Assembly: GCF_042887685.1 (NCBI RefSeq)
Contig: NZ_JBHVOS010000018.1
Coordinates: 45,154-109,153 of the forward strand
Length of the DNA: 64,000 bases
Source: Oerskovia sp042887685
GTDB taxonomy: Bacteria; Actinomycetota; Actinomycetes; Actinomycetales; Cellulomonadaceae
Reading direction: 5' to 3'
The notes beneath the pieces were generated by a model that saw only the letters and a program-made list of their open reading frames with translations, did no database searches and was not told where the DNA came from. The translations under genes and the position numbers were made by a program. This document shows, in pieces, positions 58,891 to 64,000 of this stretch (positions are counted from its first letter, which is position 1; each line of letters begins with the position of its first letter).

Positions 58891-61560
58891 ATGACCACCC
58901 CCACCGACCTGACCGCCGACACACCCCTCGTCGAGGTCGACCTCGCGATCGAGGGCATGACCTGCGCCTCGTGCGTCGCGCGCGTCGAGAAGCGGCTCAA
59001 CCGCGTCGACGGCGTCGAGGCGACCGTCAACCTGCCGCTCGAGAGCGCGCACGTCGTCCTGCCCGACGGGGTCACGGACGCCGAGCTCGTCGCCGCCGTC
59101 GAGAAGGCCGGGTACCAGGCGCGGGTCACGGGACGCCGCCGCGCAGTGGCGTCCACGGCTGCTGCGTCGACGGACGCCGCGTCGACGGACGCCGCGTCGG
59201 CGCCGTCGGCCGCCGCCGTGTCAGAACCGGCGAGCCCCCGGGCTCACGCCGGTCCTGACGAGCCGGCGGCTCCTGCCGACCCCGCGGTGGCGGGCGACCC
59301 GGCGACAGCCGGGGAAGCGGCCGAGGCCGAGGCCGCGGAGCCCGCATCCACCGACACCTCCGCGCCCACGCGCGACCGCGGCGCCGACCTCGGGCGCCGC
59401 CTCAAGGTCGCCGCCGTCCTCACGCTGCCGGTCGTGCTGCTGTCGATGGTCCCGGCCCTGCAGTTCCCGGGCTGGCAGTGGGTCGTCACGGCGCTCGCGC
59501 TGCCGGTCGTGACGTGGGGCGCCTGGCCGTTCCACACCGCCGCGTTCCGCGCGGCCCGCCACGGCGCGTCGACCATGGACACCCTCGTGTCGATCGGCGT
59601 GATCGCCGCGACCCTGTGGTCGCTGTGGGCGCTGCTGCTGGGCGGTGCGGGCGAGATCGGGATGCGCATGTCGGTGTCGCTGCTGCCCTCGCGCGCGCAC
59701 GGCTCGATGCCCGAGCTCTACTTCGAGGTCGCGGCCGTCGTCACGACGTTCCTCCTCGCGGGCCGCTGGTCCGAGCACCGCTCGCGCCGCAAGGCGGGCG
59801 ACGCGCTGCGCTCGCTCCTCGCGATGGGCGCCAAGGACGCCGAGCGCGTCACGACCGGCCCCGACGGTCAGCGCGTGACCGAGCGCGTCCCCGCCTCGGC
59901 CCTGCGCGAGGGCGACCTGTTCACGGTCCGCCCGGGCGAGAAGGTCGCGACGGACGGCGTCGTGGTCGAGGGCAGCTCCGCCGTCGACACCTCGCTCCTG
60001 ACGGGCGAGCCCGTCCCGGTCGACGTGACGCCGGGCGACGACGTCACCGGCGCGACCGTCAACACCTCGGGCCACCTGCTCGTGCGTGCGACGCGCGTGG
60101 GCGAGGAGACGACGCTCGCGCAGGTCGGGCGCCTCGTGAGCCAGGCGCAGACGGGCAAGGCTCCCGTGCAGCGCCTCGCGGACCGGATCTCGGCGGTGTT
60201 CGTGCCGATCGTGCTGGTCCTGGCCGTGCTCACGCTGGGCGGCTGGCTGCTCGCTGGTGCGAGCACGCAGTTCGCGTTCACGGCGGCCGTGGCCGTGCTG
60301 ATCATCGCGTGCCCGTGCGCGCTGGGGCTCGCGACGCCGACCGCCCTGCTCGTCGGCACGGGACGCGGCGCCCAGCTCGGCATCCTCATCAAGGGCCCCG
60401 AGGTCCTGGAGTCCACGCGCCGGGTCGACACGATCGTCCTCGACAAGACCGGCACCGTCACGCAGGGCCGCATGGCCCTGGAGCGCGTGGTCACGCGCGA
60501 GGCCGCGCTGGACCTGACGTCACCGACGCACGGGCCCGACGGCGCCGCGCACCACGCCCTGCGTCTCGCCGGTGCGGTGGAGGGACTGAGCGAGCACCCC
60601 ATCGCGCAGGCGATCGCGGCGGCCGCGACGCAGCTCTCCGGGGCGGACGCGCCAGAACCAGCGAGCACCGCGGGTCACGCTCGTCCTGACGACCCGGTTG
60701 CGGGAGGCGTCGAGACCGGCGCCGACGGCGTCGTCATCGGCTCCGCGCAGGTCTTCGACTTCGTGAGCTCTCCCGGCGGCGGGGTCAGCGGCCTGGTCCG
60801 CACCGCGCACTCGGGGCTCTCCCCCGACGGTGCCCTCAACGCGCAGCGGGTCCTGGTCGGGCGACCGACGTGGCTCGCCGAGCAGGGTGTCTCGTTCGAC
60901 GTGTCGGGCGACTCCACGAGCGGGACCGACCTGCGCCGCGCGTTCGACGAGGCCGAGGCCACGGGCGCGACCGCCGTCGTCGTCGCCTGGAACGGCACGG
61001 CCCAGGGCGTCCTCGTCCTGCGCGACCCCGTCAAGGAGACCTCGGCCCAGGCCGTGACCGAGCTTCGCGCGCTCGGGCTGCGCCCCCTGCTCCTCACGGG
61101 CGACAACGCGGGCGCCGCTCGCGTCGCGGCCCGGCAGGTCGGCATCGCGGACGAGGACGTGATCGCGCAGGTCCTGCCGCAGGACAAGGTCGACGTCGTC
61201 GCTCGCCTGCGCGCCGAGGGTCGCGTCGTGGCGATGGTCGGGGACGGCGTGAACGACGCCGCCGCCCTCGCCGGGGCCGACCTCGGACTGGCCATGGGCA
61301 CGGGCACGGACGTCGCGATCGAGGCGAGCGACATCACCCTGGTCCGCGGCGACCTGCGCTCGACCGCGACGGCGATCCGGCTCTCGCGCCAGACGCTGCG
61401 CGTCATCAAGCAGAACCTGTTCTGGGCGTTCGCCTACAACGTGGCCGCGATCCCGCTCGCCGCCGCCGGGCTGCTCAACCCGATGATCGCGGGGGCGGCG
61501 ATGGCCATGAGCTCGGTCCTGGTCGTCGGCAACTCGCTGCGCCTGCGCCGGGCGGGCTGA
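58891..61560 (+). CDS. copA: Copper-exporting P1B-type ATPase with two repeat-derived insertions
   Basis: 889 residues. An N-terminal HMA domain has MTCASC (about residue 30). TGEPVP, the copper CPC (IIACPCALGLATP), DKTGT (about residue 516), SEHPIAQ and GDGVNDAAAL follow in order, with eight expected membrane helices. It exports Cu(I). The linker after the HMA domain (residues 88-155) is low complexity (ASTDAASTDAAS plus a family B element). The nucleotide-binding domain carries a second family B element (residues 588-602) and a GPDGAAHH tract. Confidence 0.95.
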   Translation: MTTPTDLTADTPLVEVDLAIEGMTCASCVARVEKRLNRVDGVEATVNLPLESAHVVLPDGVTDAELVAAVEKAGYQARVTGRRRAVASTAAASTDAASTDAASAPSAAAVSEPASPRAHAGPDEPAAPADPAVAGDPATAGEAAEAEAAEPASTDTSAPTRDRGADLGRRLKVAAVLTLPVVLLSMVPALQFPGWQWVVTALALPVVTWGAWPFHTAAFRAARHGASTMDTLVSIGVIAATLWSLWALLLGGAGEIGMRMSVSLLPSRAHGSMPELYFEVAAVVTTFLLAGRWSEHRSRRKAGDALRSLLAMGAKDAERVTTGPDGQRVTERVPASALREGDLFTVRPGEKVATDGVVVEGSSAVDTSLLTGEPVPVDVTPGDDVTGATVNTSGHLLVRATRVGEETTLAQVGRLVSQAQTGKAPVQRLADRISAVFVPIVLVLAVLTLGGWLLAGASTQFAFTAAVAVLIIACPCALGLATPTALLVGTGRGAQLGILIKGPEVLESTRRVDTIVLDKTGTVTQGRMALERVVTREAALDLTSPTHGPDGAAHHALRLAGAVEGLSEHPIAQAIAAAATQLSGADAPEPASTAGHARPDDPVAGGVETGADGVVIGSAQVFDFVSSPGGGVSGLVRTAHSGLSPDGALNAQRVLVGRPTWLAEQGVSFDVSGDSTSGTDLRRAFDEAEATGATAVVVAWNGTAQGVLVLRDPVKETSAQAVTELRALGLRPLLLTGDNAGAARVAARQVGIADEDVIAQVLPQDKVDVVARLRAEGRVVAMVGDGVNDAAALAGADLGLAMGTGTDVAIEASDITLVRGDLRSTATAIRLSRQTLRVIKQNLFWAFAYNVAAIPLAAAGLLNPMIAGAAMAMSSVLVVGNSLRLRRAG
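59221..59265 (+). repeat. Family B element in copA, linker copy
   Basis: 45 bp in frame, encoding SEPASPRAHAGPDEP. Arms TCAGAACCGGCGAG and TCACGCCGGTCCTGAC pair at 12 of 13 core positions. Same phase and length as the copies at 60652 and 16213. Confidence 0.88.
60652..60696 (+). repeat. Family B element in copA, nucleotide-binding-domain copy
   Basis: 45 bp in frame, encoding PEPASTAGHARPDDP. CCAGAACCAGCGAG, nine bases, TCACGCTCGTCCTGAC. Only a few substitutions from the copZ-copA intergenic copy. Confidence 0.88.
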
Positions 61561-61580
61561 ACCCGAGGTTCCGCGCTGTC

Positions 61581-61633
61581 GAGAACGAGGTTGAGGTCGT
61601 CATCGTCACGATGACGACCTCAACCTCGTTCTC
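61581..61633. repeat. A2-type perfect hairpin after copA
   Basis: 26-bp arms starting GAGAACGAGGTTGAGG are exact complements around a single C (61607). GGCACCGGAG follows, as in family A. A weaker direct copy starts 22 bp upstream and includes the copA stop codon. It lies before a convergent gene and could terminate both. Confidence 0.85.
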
Positions 61634-61666
61634 GGCACCGGAGAGGGAAGGCGGAGGGTCCGGGCG

Positions 61667-62206
61667 TCAGGACCGCGACGCCCAACCGACCAGGATCGTC
61701 ACGACCGCCCCCACCATGAAGACCGCCGTGCAGGACCCGCCGACGATCCGGGCGACGCGCATCGCCGGAGGTGTCGGCCCCTCCCCCGGGTCCAGGAGTC
61801 CCAGACGGGCAGGACCGGCGAAGGACGGACGGACGGGGACGTGGAACTGGCGGACGTCGTGGTCGGTCAGGGCCGGAGGGGGCTCGTGCGCCAGGGCCGC
61901 AGCCGTCCGCCGTTCCCTCAGCCGACCGACCTGCAGGGTGTAGAAGGCCAGGACCCCGTACTGGCTCAGGTAGAACAGGCCGAGGGCCAGGACCGTCACA
62001 CCGAGGCAGACCGTCACCACCGACTGCGCGGACCAGAGCACGGCAGCGCCCACGACCGTGACGACCGACCCGAGCAGCAGCCACAGCGGCAGCGTCGCCC
62101 AGCTGCGCGAGTGATCCGTCGTGTACCGCGAGGCCGGGCTCGTCGGCCGGCTCGTGTCAGCGAGCTGGTCGGCCAGGCTCGGCTTCTCGTCCTCCCACCA
62201 CGCCAC
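61667..62206 (-). CDS. Unknown membrane protein
   Basis: 179 residues from GTG 62206 behind GAGG (GTG 62242 is an alternative). Three hydrophobic helices at about 40-60, 62-82 and 150-172. WWEDEKPSLADQLADTSRP precedes them. No named family recognised. Stands alone between convergent copA and the RHH/SPFH pair. Confidence 0.7.
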   Translation of the reverse strand: MAWWEDEKPSLADQLADTSRPTSPASRYTTDHSRSWATLPLWLLLGSVVTVVGAAVLWSAQSVVTVCLGVTVLALGLFYLSQYGVLAFYTLQVGRLRERRTAAALAHEPPPALTDHDVRQFHVPVRPSFAGPARLGLLDPGEGPTPPAMRVARIVGGSCTAVFMVGAVVTILVGWASRS

Positions 62207-62347
62207 GGGAACCACCTCTCGTCGTGGCAGTCCGTCGACCACCGCCTGGGAACCCTAGTAGTCGTGCCCCCGAAGGCTCAACGGGGAGAACTGCCCACCG
62301 GTTGACACCGGAGATCCCTCGCCCGGTCTGCGGTCGCTCACGCTGGC

Positions 62348-62422
62348 GAGCACGAGGTTCCGCGCAGTCGAGCACGAGGTTGCGGTCGCAATCCACCGGA
62401 TAACGACCGCAACCTCGTGCTC
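62348..62422. repeat. A2-type element with direct and inverted copies
   Basis: GAGCACGAGGTTCCGCGC at 62348, then GAGCACGAGGTTGCGGTCG at 62370 (22 bp on), then the inverted arm 62398-62422 with two mismatches; GGCACCGAGAG follows. Direct offset and tail equal those of family A. Confidence 0.85.
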
Positions 62423-62474
62423 GGCACCGAGAGCCCCGGGGGCGTCACCGCACGAGCGGTCACGCTGCGGGTGG

Positions 62475-62879
62475 TCACTCTGCGGGTGGCCGCCCTGGAC
62501 GACGTGGCGGGCGAACGTCGCGTGGCAGCCGGCCTTCGGCGTCGAGGGCCCGGCGCAGCACCATGTCGATCTGCGCGTTGACGCTCCGCAGCTCGTCCGA
62601 CGCCCAGCGCGCGAGCGCGTCGTGCACCGCAGGGTCGAGCCGTAGCAGGACCTGCTTCCGCTCGGTCCGGGGACGGCGCGGGGCACCCTCGCGCCCGGCG
62701 TCCGCGCCGCCGTCGGGCCCACCCACACCCGGCGCACCCTCGCGCCCGACCGCCGCTCCGCCGTCGGGCCCACCCACACCCGGCGCACCCTCGCGCCCGA
62801 CCGCCGCTCCGCCGTCGGGCCCCTGAGCGCCCTCACCCGGCGACCCGCCGGGGGCGGGCGCCGGGACCTCGGGGGTCAC
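62475..62879 (-). CDS. Ribbon-helix-helix protein paired with SPFH protein
   Basis: 134 residues from GTG 62879, overlapping the SPFH stop by GTGA. KQVLLRLDPAVHDALARWASDELRSVNAQIDMVLRRAL in two parts is a ribbon-helix-helix (Arc/MetJ-like) fold at residues 78-115. The N-terminal half is a 17-residue repeat (DGGAAVGREGAPGVGGP, about 2.6 copies). It is likely a DNA-binding autoregulator of this operon; the palindrome at 63875 is the candidate site. Confidence 0.82.
   Translation of the reverse strand: MTPEVPAPAPGGSPGEGAQGPDGGAAVGREGAPGVGGPDGGAAVGREGAPGVGGPDGGADAGREGAPRRPRTERKQVLLRLDPAVHDALARWASDELRSVNAQIDMVLRRALDAEGRLPRDVRPPRRPGRPPAE
62695..62826 (-). repeat. 51-bp tandem repeat in the RHH gene
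   Basis: Units built on GCCGTCGGGCCCACCCACAC recur with 51-bp period. They encode the 17-residue DGGAAVGREGAPGVGGP. Approximate limits. Confidence 0.8.
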
Positions 62880-63826
62880 GAGTAGAGCGACCCGGCGTTG
62901 ACGACGGGGGTCGCGCGGCTGTCGCTGCACAGCACGACGAGGAGGTTCGACACCATGGCGGCGCGGCGCTCGTCGTCGAGCGTGACGATCGACTCGGCCT
63001 CGAGGCGCTGGAGGGCGTCCTCGACCATCGACACGGCGCCCTCGACGATCCTCGACCGGGCCGCGATGATCGCCCCGGCCTGCTGGCGCTGGAGCATGGC
63101 CTGCGCGATCTCGGGCGCGTACGCGAGGTTGGAGATGCGGGCCTCGATGACCTCGACGCCCGCCACGACGACGCGTGCGGCGACCTCCGTGGCGATCTCC
63201 GCCGACACGACCTCCGTCGCGCCGCGCAGCGACTGCTCGCCGGCCTCGGCGTCGTCGTACGGGTGGGACATGGCCACGTGGCGCAGCGCCGACTCGGCCT
63301 GGACGCGGACGAAGTCGGTGTAGTCCTCGACGGCGAAGCTCGCCTTCGCGGTGTCGGCCACCTGCCACACGACGATCGCGGCGATGTTGATCGGGTTGCC
63401 GTCGGCGTCGTTGACCTTGAGCTCGCTCGTCTCGAAGTTGCGGACGCGGACGGACACGCGCTTGCGCGTCGAGAGCGGCACGGTGGCGACGAGCCCGGTG
63501 CGGCGGATCGTCCCGAGGTACCGGCCGAAGAACTGGACGACGAGCGTCTGCCCCGGGTTGATGACCTTGACGGCGGTGAGCGCGAGGATGCCGAGCACGA
63601 TCGCGACCACGCCGAGCAGGGTGCCGACCGGGGTGCTGGTCATGAACAGGGGGACCGACCCGCCGAGGAGGACGAGGACGAGGAGGATCGCGAGACCACC
63701 TCCACCGGCGCCGAGCGACCACGCGGGCTGCTCGGTCACGTCGACGCGCGTCCCGTCGTGCCCGACGGGCCGGCCGATCGGCTCGCCGCCCACGGACTCC
63801 TGCGGGGGGACGGTGGTGTCGCTCAT
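62876..63826 (-). CDS. SPFH/band 7 (stomatin-like) membrane protein
   Basis: 316 residues. Two helices (AILLVLVLLGGSVPLFM and VGTLLGVVAIVLGILALTAV) precede an SPFH domain (VVQFFGRYLGTIRRTGL; VSVRVRNFETSELKVNDADG; ISNLAYAPEIAQAMLQRQQA). SPFH proteins scaffold membrane microdomains. The RHH protein follows directly. Confidence 0.9.
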   Translation of the reverse strand: MSDTTVPPQESVGGEPIGRPVGHDGTRVDVTEQPAWSLGAGGGGLAILLVLVLLGGSVPLFMTSTPVGTLLGVVAIVLGILALTAVKVINPGQTLVVQFFGRYLGTIRRTGLVATVPLSTRKRVSVRVRNFETSELKVNDADGNPINIAAIVVWQVADTAKASFAVEDYTDFVRVQAESALRHVAMSHPYDDAEAGEQSLRGATEVVSAEIATEVAARVVVAGVEVIEARISNLAYAPEIAQAMLQRQQAGAIIAARSRIVEGAVSMVEDALQRLEAESIVTLDDERRAAMVSNLLVVLCSDSRATPVVNAGSLYS

Positions 63827-63874
63827 GAGGTGTTCCTCTCGTCGCTCACGGGTGCCGGACGCCCCGCATTTAGC

Positions 63875-63890
63875 AAAGTGATATCACATT
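63875..63890. promoter_or_regulatory. Palindrome AAAGTGATATCACATT upstream of the SPFH-RHH operon
   Basis: GTGATATCAC (63878-63887) is a perfect palindrome, with A/T flanks that are nearly symmetrical. It lies 49 bp before the SPFH start, in the most AT-rich spot of the region. A candidate operator for the adjacent RHH protein, since RHH repressors favour short palindromes of this kind. Confidence 0.65.
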
Positions 63891-63933
63891 AGCGACGGCG
63901 GACGGAAGCCGGGGCCGCAGCGCCGACGGTGCC

Positions 63934-64000
63934 GAACATGCGGTTGCCGCTGCCCGAGCATGCGGTTGGCGTCGCGAATCCGCCGGATCCGGACGACAAC
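63934..64000. repeat. Family A element, copy 4 (cut by window end)
   Basis: GAACATGCGGTTGCCGCT, then GAGCATGCGGTTGGCGTC beginning 22 bp on. The start of the inverted copy (GGACGACAAC) is visible before the sequence ends. Confidence 0.8.

Noticed and set aside
62255..62836. Minus-strand open frame overlapping the RHH gene and the A2 repeat
   Set aside because: It crosses the repeat and is out of frame with the clear RHH domain.

Overview
The window is chromosomal DNA of a very GC-rich actinobacterium. It has GTG and some TTG starts, ATGA/GTGA gene overlaps, apparently leaderless transcripts, a CsoR copper operon, GlnR-type boxes and WXG100-like proteins. The gene set, the cellulolytic-type LacI operators and the LPXTG/DUF5979 surface protein suggest Cellulomonadaceae/Promicromonosporaceae (Cellulomonas, Oerskovia or Cellulosimicrobium type); that placement is inference. 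No tRNA, rRNA, CRISPR array, prophage or insertion sequence was seen.

Layout. 1-5.1 kb: a MoxR-DUF58-VWA-VWA-TPR membrane operon (MoxR cut by the window edge). 5.1-7.2 kb: soxR and a divergent MFS exporter with a SoxR box in a 19-bp-spacer promoter. 7.2-19.5 kb: a complete nitrate/nitrite assimilation block on the minus strand (narK, narB, nasB-like, nirB, nirD, cobA, nnaR, cbiX), with candidate GlnR boxes ahead of narK and nirB. 19.9-24.6 kb: a small Cys-rich protein, an LPXTG surface protein, an ECF42-type sigma factor and its DGPF/YCII partner. 24.8-28.6 kb: a branched-chain 2-oxoacid dehydrogenase operon (E1alpha, E1beta, E2) behind three evenly spaced palindromes. 28.9-40.8 kb: an aminotransferase, membrane proteins, a WXG100/hydrolase pair, purB, a Tat-exported GHL10 hydrolase, a berberine-bridge-like oxidase, a DUF2252 protein and a Ppx/GppA phosphatase. 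40.9-46.9 kb: a second WXG-like/hydrolase operon, and an opposing YdjGHI-like zinc-ribbon/SPFH module. 47.2-57.1 kb: a NUDIX hydrolase and the heme genes hemA, hemE, hemY, hemC, hemD, hemB, hemL. 57.2-64 kb: a DUF308 protein, csoR-copZ-copA, a membrane protein and a ribbon-helix-helix/SPFH pair.

The most unusual content is several families of short structured repeats. Family A is an 86-bp element (two direct copies 22 bp apart plus one inverted copy), with three full copies and one cut by the window end. Related long hairpins (A2) share its architecture. Family B is a 45-bp imperfect palindrome lying ungapped and in the same reading frame inside NarB and twice inside CopA, with one intergenic copy. 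Family D is a 22-bp tandem unit forming two exact five-unit intergenic arrays; inside hemA it forms a seven-unit array of mostly 21-bp period. There it joins a microsatellite to make a roughly 97-residue low-complexity insertion. In-frame palindromic elements of this kind resemble in principle the Rickettsia palindromic elements, and I know of no description of them in this group.
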